Origin: JABJOE01 sp964344145
GTDB taxonomy: Bacteria; Patescibacteriota; Patescibacteriia; UBA9934
Direction: 5' to 3'
Assembly (NCBI GenBank): GCA_964344145.1
Contig: CAYFME010000012.1
Span: 1 to 40,513, forward strand
DNA: 40,513 nt
A program made the translations under genes and the position numbers. Below the pieces are notes generated by a model, which saw only the letters and a program-made list of their open reading frames with translations, made no database searches and had not been told where the DNA came from. Position 1 is the first letter of the stretch, and each line of letters starts with the position of its first letter. Of this stretch, positions 24,061-31,627 are shown piece after piece.

Positions 24061-24062
24061 GA

Positions 24063-24068
24063 TATAAT
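24063..24068 (+). promoter_or_regulatory. extended -10 of ligA
   Basis: TG-A-TATAAT is a perfect extended -10 (24060-24068) ending 6 nt before the GTG at 24075. No -35 match is seen, as expected for this promoter type. Confidence 0.75.
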
Positions 24069-24074
24069 AAACAC

Positions 24075-26057
24075 GTGGATAAGTCTGAGGCGAAAAAGCG
24101 CATTAAGAAGCTCAAAGAGGTGATTGAACATCACCGTTATTTGTATCACGTCCTTGATACGCAGGAGATCTCCGATGGAGCACTCGATTCACTCAAACAT
24201 GAACTATTTGAGCTTGAAGAACAGTTTCCAGCCTTCCGCACCAGCGATTCTCCAACGCAGCGCGTTGGAGGAGAACCTCGAGAACAGTTCGCAAAGATCA
24301 CTCATCGGACACGTATGCATTCCATGGAGGACGTGTTTTCGTTTGAGGAACTTGAGGCATGGTTGAAGCGTGTCGAGAAGATCGCGGAAGACCCGGTGGA
24401 GAGTTTTTATACGATGACCAAAGTCGACGGTCTTGCTGTCAGTTTGACGTATGAAGATGGTGTGCTTGTGAAGGCGGCGACGCGTGGCGATGGAAAGATT
24501 GGTGAGGACGTTACGCAGAACGTCAAAACGATTGAGTCGGTTCCGTTGAAAACACGTAAACCATTGCGCGGCACGGTTGATGTTCGTGGCGAAATCTATA
24601 TTGCAAAGAAAGATTTCGATAAGCTCAACAAGCAATTGGAAAAAGCTGGTGAGAAGACCTACGCGAATCCGCGCAACTTATCAGCAGGAAGTATCCGTCA
24701 GCTGGATCCAGCGATGGCAGCGGCTCGACCACTTCGTTTTATTGCGTGGCATCTTGACGACGTCGGACAGGCGACGCAGACGGAAAGCGTAAAGCGCTTG
24801 AAGGAGCTTGGCTTCCCAATTGTTGACGGTTCAACGCAGAAAGATCTTACTGGAGTAAAGAAAGCGTTTGAGAAGATGTCCAAGACTCGTGACAAGTACA
24901 AGTATTGGATCGATGGCCTCGTAGTCCGCGTGGATGATCTGCATCAGTACGAAGACCTCGGCGTGGTCGGTAAAACACCTCGTGGCCTTGTTGCCTGGAA
25001 GTTTCCGCCAGAGGAATCGACGACGCAGGTTGAAGAGGTTAACTGGTTCGTTGGTCGAACAGGGAAGTTGACGCCGGTTGCGACCGTCGCGCCGACGTTT
25101 ATCGCCGGAACGACAGTCACGCACGCAACGTTGCACAATGCTGATGAGATCGAGCGCCTCGATGTCCGTATTGGCGACACCGTTGTTCTTACGAAGGCTG
25201 GTGACATTATTCCAAAGATTACGAGTGTTTTGACTGACCTGCGTGACGGCAAAGAAAAGAAGCTCAAGATTCCAAAGAAATGCCCGGTTTGTGGATCAAC
25301 AATCGAGCGTCGTGAGGGCGGCGTTGATGTGCTTTGTACCAATCGGCAATGCTTCTCAATGGAACGAGAGCGTATTCTTCACGCCGCAAACGCGTTTGAC
25401 ATCATGGGCTTGGGCGGAAAGACCGTTGAACGTTTTATCAACGAAGGTCTGCTGACGTCGCCACCAGATTTGTTTCGACTCAACCCGGCCGAGATCGCAC
25501 CGCTTGAAGGCTTTGGAGAGGTGTCAGCGCAAAAACTTGTTGATGAGATTGATCAAAAGAAGACAATCGACTTGCCGGCATTTCTTGTCGCTCTTTCTAT
25601 TCAGCACGTTGGTGAGCAAACAGCCTTCTCATTGGCGCAAGCATTCGGCACGCTCGACAAGCTGCGCAAGGCTTCGCGTGATGATCTTGTTGCTATCGAC
25701 GACATTGGCGAAATCGTCGCAGATGCTATCCTCGATTTCTTCAAGCGCGATGAGTCAAAGAAATTGATCGATGATTACGAGTCGGTTGGTATCACGATCA
25801 TTGCCACAAAAAAACAGAAACGGACGCTGGACGGAAAGACATTCGTTCTGACTGGAACCATGGAGAAGCTATCGCGAGAAGAAGCGAAAGATCTTATCCG
25901 TTCACTTGGCGGAAAGGCGAGCGGATCGGTCAGTAAGAAGACGGACTACGTTGTTGTCGGCGACGATCCTGGCTCAAAGGCCAAAAAAGCCGCTGATCTT
26001 GGCGTAGAGGTCTTGTCTGAGAAGCAATTTTTAGCTATGGTAGGCCGCGAAGGATAA
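24075..26057 (+). CDS. ligA: NAD-dependent DNA ligase
   Basis: Seals nicks using NAD+ in replication and repair. The 660-residue product has the adenylation lysine K116 in TKVDGLAV, the N-terminal Ia domain, an OB fold (TPVATVAPTFIAG region), a four-Cys zinc finger (CPVCG, then CTNRQC), helix-hairpin-helix repeats and a C-terminal BRCT domain (GKTFVLTGTM onward). Length is typical. It starts with GTG, 6 nt after an extended -10, so the message is leaderless. gatC begins 4 nt after its stop, so the three genes form an operon. Confidence 0.97.
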   Translation: MDKSEAKKRIKKLKEVIEHHRYLYHVLDTQEISDGALDSLKHELFELEEQFPAFRTSDSPTQRVGGEPREQFAKITHRTRMHSMEDVFSFEELEAWLKRVEKIAEDPVESFYTMTKVDGLAVSLTYEDGVLVKAATRGDGKIGEDVTQNVKTIESVPLKTRKPLRGTVDVRGEIYIAKKDFDKLNKQLEKAGEKTYANPRNLSAGSIRQLDPAMAAARPLRFIAWHLDDVGQATQTESVKRLKELGFPIVDGSTQKDLTGVKKAFEKMSKTRDKYKYWIDGLVVRVDDLHQYEDLGVVGKTPRGLVAWKFPPEESTTQVEEVNWFVGRTGKLTPVATVAPTFIAGTTVTHATLHNADEIERLDVRIGDTVVLTKAGDIIPKITSVLTDLRDGKEKKLKIPKKCPVCGSTIERREGGVDVLCTNRQCFSMERERILHAANAFDIMGLGGKTVERFINEGLLTSPPDLFRLNPAEIAPLEGFGEVSAQKLVDEIDQKKTIDLPAFLVALSIQHVGEQTAFSLAQAFGTLDKLRKASRDDLVAIDDIGEIVADAILDFFKRDESKKLIDDYESVGITIIATKKQKRTLDGKTFVLTGTMEKLSREEAKDLIRSLGGKASGSVSKKTDYVVVGDDPGSKAKKAADLGVEVLSEKQFLAMVGREG

Positions 26058-26061
26058 CCCT

Positions 26062-26355
26062 ATGAGCAACATTGATTTTGATATCGACAAGGTCGCTGCA
26101 TTGGCGAAGATCGATTTGACCGATGAGCAGCGGGCAAAGTTTGCAAAACAGTTGCCAGATATCTTGGCGTACGTCAGTCGTCTGAACGAAGTTGATACGA
26201 GTGACATCAGCGCGGATGCGTATCTTACAGATCAGCACAATCAGTTTCGACCAGATGAGGTGCAGGATTGTGAGCCGGCCATTAAGCAGGCGGTGATCGA
26301 TGGATTTCCAAAGCAGAAAGGTGGAGCTCTTCAGGTTCCAGGAATTTTTTCATAG
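26062..26355 (+). CDS. gatC: aspartyl/glutamyl-tRNA amidotransferase subunit C
   Basis: A 97-residue GatC (normal length) that clamps GatA and GatB together. The N-terminus ISNIDFDIDKVAALAKIDLTD-like segment and the end FRPDEVQDC match the family. It forms an operon with gatA (2-nt gap). The enzyme amidates Glu-tRNA-Gln or Asp-tRNA-Asn; the tRNA-Gln gene in this window is a likely substrate. gatB is not in the window. Confidence 0.92.
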   Translation: MSNIDFDIDKVAALAKIDLTDEQRAKFAKQLPDILAYVSRLNEVDTSDISADAYLTDQHNQFRPDEVQDCEPAIKQAVIDGFPKQKGGALQVPGIFS

Positions 26356-26357
26356 AT

Positions 26358-27800
26358 ATGGCATTCAAAACAGCGATTGAGATTCGTGACGACATTGTAA
26401 GCGGAAAAACGACAGCGGAGGAGGTTGTGATCGACACGCTTGCCAAGATCAAAGAGCACGATAAAGAGATCGGCGCGTTTTTGGAGACGTTTGATGACGA
26501 GGCGCTGGATGCGGCGCGCAAGATTGACGAGATGAAGAAGGCCGGCGAGCCACTCGGGCGCTTGGCTGGCGTGCCTGTGGCGGTAAAGGATGTCATTTTA
26601 GTGAAAGGACAAATTGCATCTGCCTCGTCAAAGATTCTTGAGCATCATAAGGCTGCGTACGATGCGACGGTTATTGCACGTCTCAAAGACGCTGGTGCCA
26701 TCATCATTGGGAGAACAAGTTGCGACGAGTTCGCGATGGGTGCTTCCGGTGAAACATCATTTTGGCAGAAAACGTATAACCCGTACGATACAACCAGGAC
26801 CTCGGGGGGTTCATCGAGTGGCTCTACAGCGGCTGTTGCTGCGGGATTCGTTCCGATCGCACTTGGAACTGATACTGGCGGATCTATCCGTCAGCCGGCA
26901 GGATTTTGCAATGTCGTAGGTCTGAAACCATCCTATGGTCGTGTTTCGCGTTATGGAGCCATCGCTCTTTGCTCAAGCTTTGATCAGATTGGACCGTTGG
27001 CACACACGGCAGAAGACGCAGCGCTTGTTATGGAAGTCATGGAAGGAAAAGATGATATGGACGCAACGACAGAGGATGTCCCGGGAACGATTGTCCCAGA
27101 GCTGCTCGAGAAAAGCTTCAAGGGGCTCCGTGTAGGATTGCCGAAGGAATACTTTATCGATGGTATGGATCCGGATGTGGTAAAGTTAGTTGATGATGCA
27201 AAAAGACTCATCAAGGATCAGGGTGGAGAAATTGTCGAGGTCAGTCTGCCGCTTACCGAGTATGCGGTTCCAACGTACTATATTTTGCTACCTGCAGAAG
27301 CTAGTTCAAACCTCGCAAAGTTCGATGGGATGCGTTATGGCACACGTGCCGAGACTACGCTGGCAGAAAGCTATCTAAAATCACGTGGAGATGGATTTGG
27401 TGACGAAGTGAAGCGTCGAATCATGATTGGAACGTACATTCTGTCCGCGGGATATTACGATGCGTACTACAAAAAGGCGCTTGCTGTGCGCCAGGCCATT
27501 CGCCAGGAGTTCGATAAGGTGTTTGAGAGTGTTGATGTGCTTCTCACACCCACATCACCTTCTGTGCCGTGGAAGGCTGGAGAGAAAATCGATGATCCTG
27601 TAGCTATGTACTTAGCTGATGTATTTACTTGTGGAGCGAATATTGCAGGAATTTGTGCTATTTCCGTTCCGGCAGGATTTTCACAAGACCTCCCAGTCGG
27701 CATCCAGTTTATCGGTAAGGCGTTTGATGAAAGTAAGATTCTCCAAGCTGCAGCGGCGTATCAGTCACTCACGGATTGGCATCTGAAAGAACCTAGTTAA
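26358..27800 (+). CDS. gatA: aspartyl/glutamyl-tRNA amidotransferase subunit A
   Basis: The amidase subunit (480 residues) that releases ammonia from glutamine. The Ser-cisSer-Lys triad is K77 (AVKDVI), S152 (TSGGSSSGS) and S176 (GTDTGGSIRQPAG); the spacing of 75 and 24 residues matches characterised GatA proteins. Length is normal. The gene follows gatC directly. A 60-nt imperfect inverted repeat lies between its stop and lgt. Confidence 0.97.
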   Translation: MAFKTAIEIRDDIVSGKTTAEEVVIDTLAKIKEHDKEIGAFLETFDDEALDAARKIDEMKKAGEPLGRLAGVPVAVKDVILVKGQIASASSKILEHHKAAYDATVIARLKDAGAIIIGRTSCDEFAMGASGETSFWQKTYNPYDTTRTSGGSSSGSTAAVAAGFVPIALGTDTGGSIRQPAGFCNVVGLKPSYGRVSRYGAIALCSSFDQIGPLAHTAEDAALVMEVMEGKDDMDATTEDVPGTIVPELLEKSFKGLRVGLPKEYFIDGMDPDVVKLVDDAKRLIKDQGGEIVEVSLPLTEYAVPTYYILLPAEASSNLAKFDGMRYGTRAETTLAESYLKSRGDGFGDEVKRRIMIGTYILSAGYYDAYYKKALAVRQAIRQEFDKVFESVDVLLTPTSPSVPWKAGEKIDDPVAMYLADVFTCGANIAGICAISVPAGFSQDLPVGIQFIGKAFDESKILQAAAAYQSLTDWHLKEPS

Positions 27801-27802
27801 GA

Positions 27803-27862
27803 CCATTTCGACCGCAGGGAGAAATCTATTCGAGTAGATCTCTCGCCTTCGGCTCGAGATGG
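27803..27862. repeat. dispersed-type inverted repeat between gatA and lgt
   Basis: CCATTTCGACCGCAGGGAG and the complement of CTCGAGATGG mark an imperfect hairpin with an 8-nt loop (ATTCGAGT). Its composition (ATTTCGACCGCAGGGAGAAA style) is that of the short intergenic palindromes scattered in many Patescibacteria genomes. No T-tract, so it is unlikely to be a classic terminator. Confidence 0.65.
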
Positions 27863-27869
27863 GAAGTGT

Positions 27870-28673
27870 ATGATCCCATACATCGAATGGACAGCGATAC
27901 AATTAGGTCCTCTGACGTTGCATGTCTGGGGCCTTTTTGTGGCGCTTGGATTTGCACTGGGAACGTTTATGGCCGGAAAGATGGCAAAGAAGCGCGGACT
28001 CGACCACAAAATTCTCTACGACCTGGTCGGCTGGATGGTCATCGCAGGCCTTGTTGGAGGTCGGCTCGGACATGTCTTTTTCTACGATGCGGCGTACTAC
28101 CTCGTCGATCCCGCGGCGATTTTTCGTATTTGGGAAGGTGGCTTGTCATTGTTTGGTGGGTTGATCGCTTGTATCGCGACAGGTATCTGGTATCTTCGCA
28201 AGCATCAGCTTGATATCTGGAAATATGCCGATGTCGCGGTTTTTGGTCTGCCGTTTGGCTTGTGGATAGGTCGCATTGGGTGCTTCCTCATCCATGACCA
28301 TCCTGGGACGGCAACAGACTTTGTGATGGGCATTGAGTACCCCGATGAGATTGTGCGTCATGATCATGGCCTATATTTATCGCTCAACGGTCTCGCATTG
28401 GCGATCTTATTCCTGATCTTAGCCAAAAAGAAGCGCCCGGTTGGGTTCTATATTGCGACATTTGCCGTTTGGTACGGAATCGTGCGTTTCACCCTAGACT
28501 TCTACCGTCTGCTTGATGTAAAATACTGGGGCCTTACTCCGGGACAGTGGTTTTCATTGGTCCTAGTAGTGTTTGGTGCTTATATATTCATGTCATTCCG
28601 AGCGAGGCCGTCTGACGGCCGAGTCGAGGAATCTCTAAGAGATCCTTCGACTCCCTTTGGTCGCTCAGGATGA
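27870..28673 (+). CDS. lgt: prolipoprotein diacylglyceryl transferase, with repeat-encoded tail
   Basis: Transfers diacylglycerol from phosphatidylglycerol to the lipobox Cys of prolipoproteins at the membrane. The 267-residue product has about seven hydrophobic helices and the family landmarks GGRLGHVFFY, EGGLSLFGG and GRIGCFLIHDH. The conserved core ends near residue 240; the last 27 or so residues (FRARPSDGRVEESLRDP onward) are encoded by a palindromic repeat that also supplies the stop codon. No -10 close to the ATG was identified, so it may be read from the ligA-gatCA operon. Confidence 0.92.
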   Translation: MIPYIEWTAIQLGPLTLHVWGLFVALGFALGTFMAGKMAKKRGLDHKILYDLVGWMVIAGLVGGRLGHVFFYDAAYYLVDPAAIFRIWEGGLSLFGGLIACIATGIWYLRKHQLDIWKYADVAVFGLPFGLWIGRIGCFLIHDHPGTATDFVMGIEYPDEIVRHDHGLYLSLNGLALAILFLILAKKKRPVGFYIATFAVWYGIVRFTLDFYRLLDVKYWGLTPGQWFSLVLVVFGAYIFMSFRARPSDGRVEESLRDPSTPFGRSG

Positions 28674-28675
28674 CA
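28591..28675. repeat. dispersed-type palindromic repeat inside the 3' end of lgt
   Basis: TGTCATTCCGAGCG (28591-28604) and CGCTCAGGATGACA (28662-28675) are imperfect inverted ends; the centre (GGAATCTCTAAGAGATCC) is itself self-complementary. The style matches the TGTCATTCCGAGCG-type elements seen in many bacteria, including Patescibacteria. Confidence 0.8.
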
Positions 28676-28694
28676 GGTCATTCATAACTAGTTT

Positions 28695-29432
28695 ATGTCC
28701 AATAACAATAGTCCTGGCTTTTTCGATGGCAACCCAAAGATGATCTTCCTCTTCGGACTCGTCTGTGGAATTGCCCTCATGTTTATTTTCGGCGGCGGTC
28801 TTCCGTCGTTTTCATTTGGTGGTAGCGACGGTTCTGATGTCGTGCGAACATTCGACGACGACGATGACGGCGAAGAAGATGAAGACGATGATTCAGGTTC
28901 AGCCGGAACGCTTGCAGCCGTGACCGGCGACGAGTGGATTCGTGGTGATCTTGAAAATGCTGCCGTCGTACTCGTTGAGTACTCCGATTTCGAGTGCCCA
29001 TTCTGCTCACGCCACCATCCTACGATGGAAGAGGTAATGGAGACGTACGGCGATGATGTTGCGTGGGTCTACCGACACTTCCCGCTTTCGTTCCACGCCG
29101 AGGCTGAGCCATCCGCAAACGCATCTGAGTGTGTTGGAGCGTTGGGTGGTAACGATGCGTTCTGGAAGTTTGCTGACGCGATGTTCGAGAATCAAGATGA
29201 TCTCGGTGACGACTTCTACCTTGAGCAAGCAATCGCTGCGGGCGTTGATGGTGACGAGTTCACAGAGTGTTACGACAACGAGGCATACGCTGACAAGGTT
29301 GATGAAGACTATCAGTCTGGTGGTCAGGCAGGTGTAAGTGGTACACCGGCAACGTTCGTAAACGGTGTAATGGTATCCGGAGCTGTACCGTTTGAGAGTT
29401 TCGCTGATCTGATCGATGCGGAGATCGAATAA
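28695..29432 (+). CDS. membrane-anchored DsbA-like thiol-disulfide oxidoreductase
   Basis: A 245-residue protein with one N-terminal membrane helix (about 16-34), a disordered Asp/Glu-rich linker (FDDDDDGEEDEDDDSG), and a thioredoxin-fold domain of the BdbD/DsbA group. The active site is CPFC (C101, C104); the cis-Pro loop is GTPATF near residue 215. It should oxidise Cys pairs in exported proteins, such as the Cys-rich pilin encoded in this window. No DsbB-like partner is visible. A possible -10 (CATAAC) lies 6 nt before the ATG. Confidence 0.9.
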   Translation: MSNNNSPGFFDGNPKMIFLFGLVCGIALMFIFGGGLPSFSFGGSDGSDVVRTFDDDDDGEEDEDDDSGSAGTLAAVTGDEWIRGDLENAAVVLVEYSDFECPFCSRHHPTMEEVMETYGDDVAWVYRHFPLSFHAEAEPSANASECVGALGGNDAFWKFADAMFENQDDLGDDFYLEQAIAAGVDGDEFTECYDNEAYADKVDEDYQSGGQAGVSGTPATFVNGVMVSGAVPFESFADLIDAEIE

Positions 29433-29446
29433 GTTGGAAAGTAGAC

Positions 29447-29472
29447 AAAAAGCGACCAAACGGCCGTTTTTT
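29447..29472. terminator. bidirectional terminator between dsbA-like and uridine-kinase-like genes
   Basis: CGACC and GGCCG pair (one G-T) around AAAC, flanked by A-rich and T-rich arms on both sides, so it can work on either strand. Confidence 0.75.
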
Positions 29473-29473
29473 G

Positions 29474-30118
29474 TTATTTCACTGCCTCCTCATGCCTATA
29501 TCTCCATGGAACATGCGAGAGCTCAACCGTCTCTCGCTGTGCGATCGCGGACTCGATTGCTGAGAAGCACGCATCGTGAACATCTATAATCGCCGGTTCA
29601 GCGTCGATGACAATGTCGGCATGTTGTTTTGATGGCATGATGTACTTTTTTGCATTCGGAAGCATCACGTTGTGAAGATAGTGATCCTTTACCCACGGCT
29701 GCCGCTCGCGACGGCGCGTGATTTGGCTGTCACGCGAGAGATCAAAGAAAATAGAAAGATCAATCAGCTCGCGCAGCTTCTCGTTTACTAATGTCATAAA
29801 GCCGTCAACGAGCATGATTGGAGCAGGGAATACGCACTTTTCGCCGATCATGCGATCGTGCATGCGCGAGTAGTTTGGCACAACCGCGTATCGTCCGGAC
29901 TTCAGATCACACGCCGCTTGCAGGAGTTCGTTCCACTTAATACTCGACGGGTTGTCCCAGTCTTTACTTTCACCAATGTTCGTAACGTCTTCGAGATCTT
30001 TGAAAAAATCGTCGAACTTCAACCGCGAGATATTGGCATAGCGTTTTTGAAAGTGTCGGCAGAACAACGATTTGCCTGCGCCACTCGGACCAGCGATGCC
30101 AATAAAAAACGATTGCAT
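29474..30118 (-). CDS. uridine kinase-like P-loop kinase
   Basis: A 214-residue protein with Walker A GIAGPSGAGKS (7-17) and the P-loop kinase pattern (LKFDDFFKDLED after strand 2; VDGFMTLVNEKL for Walker B; LSRDSQITRRRERQ lid). It resembles uridine kinase/phosphoribulokinase-type enzymes, which phosphorylate nucleosides. The ATG at 30118 starts right before the P-loop; the longer frame runs back into tRNA-Ser and is rejected. A TATACT box (minus strand 30132-30127) ends 8 nt before it, so the message is leaderless. Confidence 0.82.
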   Translation of the reverse strand: MQSFFIGIAGPSGAGKSLFCRHFQKRYANISRLKFDDFFKDLEDVTNIGESKDWDNPSSIKWNELLQAACDLKSGRYAVVPNYSRMHDRMIGEKCVFPAPIMLVDGFMTLVNEKLRELIDLSIFFDLSRDSQITRRRERQPWVKDHYLHNVMLPNAKKYIMPSKQHADIVIDAEPAIIDVHDACFSAIESAIAQRETVELSHVPWRYRHEEAVK

Positions 30119-30126
30119 ATGTATGA

Positions 30127-30132
30127 AGTATA
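30127..30132 (-). promoter_or_regulatory. -10 of the uridine-kinase-like gene
   Basis: TATACT on the minus strand, 8 nt before the ATG at 30118. No good -35 was found. Confidence 0.55.
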
Positions 30133-30171
30133 GCAAACAGAAACGTTGACCCATACTGTTGACAGGCTTTC

Positions 30172-30259
30172 TGGCGGAGAGGACAGGATTCGAACCTGCG
30201 AGGGATTGCTCCCCACACGCTTTCCAAGCGTGCGCCTTAAGCCGCTCAGCCACCTCTCC
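30172..30259 (-). tRNA. tRNA-Ser (anticodon GGA)
   Basis: On the minus strand the 88-nt gene starts GGAGAGG and ends CCTCTCC, discriminator G and CCA. The anticodon stem CACGC/GCGTG encloses TTGGAAA, giving GGA, which reads TCC/TCT. The long variable arm (GGGGAGCAATCCC) and D-arm TGGCTGAGCGGC are those of serine tRNA. Confidence 0.97.
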
Positions 30260-30279
30260 CGGGTCTAGATTGCGCCGGA

Positions 30280-30308
30280 ACTATACGTGATATCGGCGAT
30301 TTTATCAA
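30280..30308 (-). promoter_or_regulatory. promoter of tRNA-Ser
   Basis: Minus strand TTGATA (30308-30303), exact 17 nt, TATAGT (30285-30280), about 20 nt from the tRNA 5' end. Confidence 0.8.
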
Positions 30309-30316
30309 GGATCTGC

Positions 30317-30322
30317 TACAAT
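30317..30322 (+). promoter_or_regulatory. -10 of the 30331 gene
   Basis: TACAAT ends 8 nt before the ATG. It lies close to the divergent tRNA-Ser promoter. Confidence 0.6.
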
Positions 30323-30330
30323 ACTCGCGT

Positions 30331-30645
30331 ATGCAGATGTCCTATCCAGAAGCGCAGGTTCCAAATCCGCTTGCGGTGATGCGCAAGGCGGGTTACTTCG
30401 AGTTTACTGATCCTAATACGCATAAGAAGAGCTTTATTTTGCGACCGACATCGGAGCGTTATCCACGGTGGCATCTCTATCTGAAACATGAGAATGGACA
30501 GGTGATTTTTGATCTTCATCTTGATCAAAAGAAGCCGAGTTATTCAGGAACACGCATGCACGCCGGTGAGTATGAAGGTCCGACCGTGAAAAGAGAACTT
30601 GAGCGCATCGCCAAGTGGGTCGGTGCAGTAAAAAAGGGAATGTAA
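30331..30645 (+). CDS. small conserved-looking protein, unknown
   Basis: A 104-residue soluble protein, MQMSYPEAQVPNPLAVMRK at the start, with an aromatic- and His-rich beta pattern (SERYPRWHLYLKHENGQVIFDLHLDQKK). The motif RMHAGEYEGPTVKRELERI at the end contains a helix. No membrane part. I do not recognise the family by name. It is the first gene of a small plus-strand cluster divergent from tRNA-Ser, with a leaderless-type promoter. Coding is supported by clean codon use and placement right after a -10. Confidence 0.75.
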   Translation: MQMSYPEAQVPNPLAVMRKAGYFEFTDPNTHKKSFILRPTSERYPRWHLYLKHENGQVIFDLHLDQKKPSYSGTRMHAGEYEGPTVKRELERIAKWVGAVKKGM

Positions 30646-30646
30646 T

Positions 30647-30805
30647 ATGAAAACAGCCGTCGCCCTCGTCTTTTTCTTTGCCGCGTTCGTGATGATCGCG
30701 TGGTACTTTCCGTGCAACAAGCTGCCAGAGAGTTGGTGCAGCGGTTTGCCGTGGTGTGAGCAGGTTAGCGAAGAGCCAGTTTGTGAGCATGTTCGCGATG
30801 TGTAA
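30647..30805 (+). CDS. 52-residue Cys-rich membrane-anchored peptide
   Basis: A frame starting 1 nt after the preceding stop (TAATATG). Residues 1-20 are one hydrophobic helix (MKTAVALVFFFAAFVMIAWY), followed by about 30 mostly polar residues with four Cys (PCNKL, SWCSGLPWCEQ, PVCEH). The Cys could form disulfides or bind metal outside the cell. It may instead be a secreted small protein. Support is the tight coupling to the preceding gene and the classic hydrophobic N-terminus. Confidence 0.6.
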   Translation: MKTAVALVFFFAAFVMIAWYFPCNKLPESWCSGLPWCEQVSEEPVCEHVRDV

Positions 30806-30809
30806 CGAA

Positions 30810-30983
30810 GCCAGGCCGGAATGTCGGCAGGGCGAAACCGTGGAGCCCCGTATAGATAGGACATTCCGGCAGTCCCCGCAGAATGGACACAAGCAAGAGG
30901 GGACGCCCTGGCCAGAGTACGGTTTTCTTTTGCATACTTTTCTTTGACCGAACAAAGAAAAGTATGGTGCCGCCGGTCATCAC
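30810..30983. repeat. multi-hairpin inverted-repeat element
   Basis: GCCAGG (30810-30815) pairs with CCTGGC (30907-30912) and encloses CCGGAATGTC/GACATTCCGG (30816-30825 with 30860-30869) and GTCCCC/GGGGAC (30872-30877 with 30899-30904), a three-way junction. A perfect 14-bp hairpin (30933-30946 with 30953-30966) and GCCGGT/ACCGGC follow. The CTTTTCTTTG-loop-CAAAGAAAAG part resembles intergenic elements of many proteobacteria. The area of about 200 nt holds no other convincing gene. Confidence 0.7.
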
Positions 30984-31013
30984 CGGCATTCTCGCAAGAG
31001 TATTTGCAATTGT

Positions 31014-31472
31014 ATGCCAGATCGCAATTATCGACGCAGCAATCAGATCGAATGTATTGATCTGTACGTTTCCAAAACAGCGAAGCGGTTGGCTGCAGAA
31101 CTTTTGAGTCCAACCTCGATTCACTTAGTGAGTAGAGATCGGCTTTCCAAAGCGCTTCTTTTTGAACTCGATCAGCTCGCAGATATCACTCCATGTCGTG
31201 TGAAGATCTCCGACAACCGTCAGCGGCACAAACGAAGCGGTGGAAGGGTTGTTTATCGTGAATACGGTCATTACAAGCCAGATCGCGGCTACATTTACAT
31301 CACAAATCGGACCGCTGTGCGTGAAAAACCTCTGGCACCAAAGACCTTCCTGGACACGCTTTTGCACGAATGGATGCATCATTACGATACTTGCAAACTA
31401 AAGCTCAACTCTATCCACACCAAGGGATTTTACGCTAGATTGGCAAATTTAAAGCATTCTCTACTTAACTAG
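31014..31472 (+). CDS. putative zinc metalloprotease, SprT-like (HExxH)
   Basis: A 152-residue soluble, basic protein. The sequence LLHEWMHHYD contains HExxH (H118, E119, H122) plus a third His, and HTKGFYARL 12 residues later may supply the third zinc ligand, as in SprT-like and minigluzincin families. The N-terminal half is basic and lacks a signal peptide, so it should act in the cytoplasm. It follows the inverted-repeat element. I call the fold with moderate confidence; the substrate is unknown. The start ATG follows a TATTTG -10-like box. Confidence 0.7.
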   Translation: MPDRNYRRSNQIECIDLYVSKTAKRLAAELLSPTSIHLVSRDRLSKALLFELDQLADITPCRVKISDNRQRHKRSGGRVVYREYGHYKPDRGYIYITNRTAVREKPLAPKTFLDTLLHEWMHHYDTCKLKLNSIHTKGFYARLANLKHSLLN

Positions 31473-31475
31473 TAT

Positions 31476-31562
31476 CAAGGTTTAACCTTGTGCTAGTCTG
31501 ATTTGGCTAAGGTTTGCGATTTTACTCGTCAAGGTCTAACCTCGGTGAGGTTTAACCTTGAC
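31476..31562. promoter_or_regulatory. repeated palindromes upstream of the liv cassette
   Basis: CAAGG-TTTAA-CCTTG (31476-31490) and a 35-nt near-perfect palindrome (31528-31562, two mismatched positions) share AGGTTTAACCTTG. They lie between the metalloprotease gene and the livK promoter, with no T-tract. They look like operator sites, though a terminator role is possible. Confidence 0.6.
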
Positions 31563-31586
31563 GGTGGGGCTATTGCCTTATCATGG

Positions 31587-31614
31587 TTGTTTAGGTAGGA
31601 TTTATCCATAAAAT
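31587..31614 (+). promoter_or_regulatory. promoter of livK
   Basis: TTGTTT (31587-31592), 16 nt, TAAAAT (31609-31614). The ATG is 13 nt further. Confidence 0.6.
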
Positions 31615-31627
31615 TAACTGAATTGTT

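Noticed and set aside
29474..30253. Longer start for the uridine-kinase-like gene
   Set aside because: The extension runs through the tRNA-Ser gene; the -10 box lies just before the ATG at 30118.
30544..31113. Minus-strand frames and the plus-strand frame 30883-31107 over the repeat element
   Set aside because: They translate hairpins of the inverted-repeat element and overlap the better supported genes.
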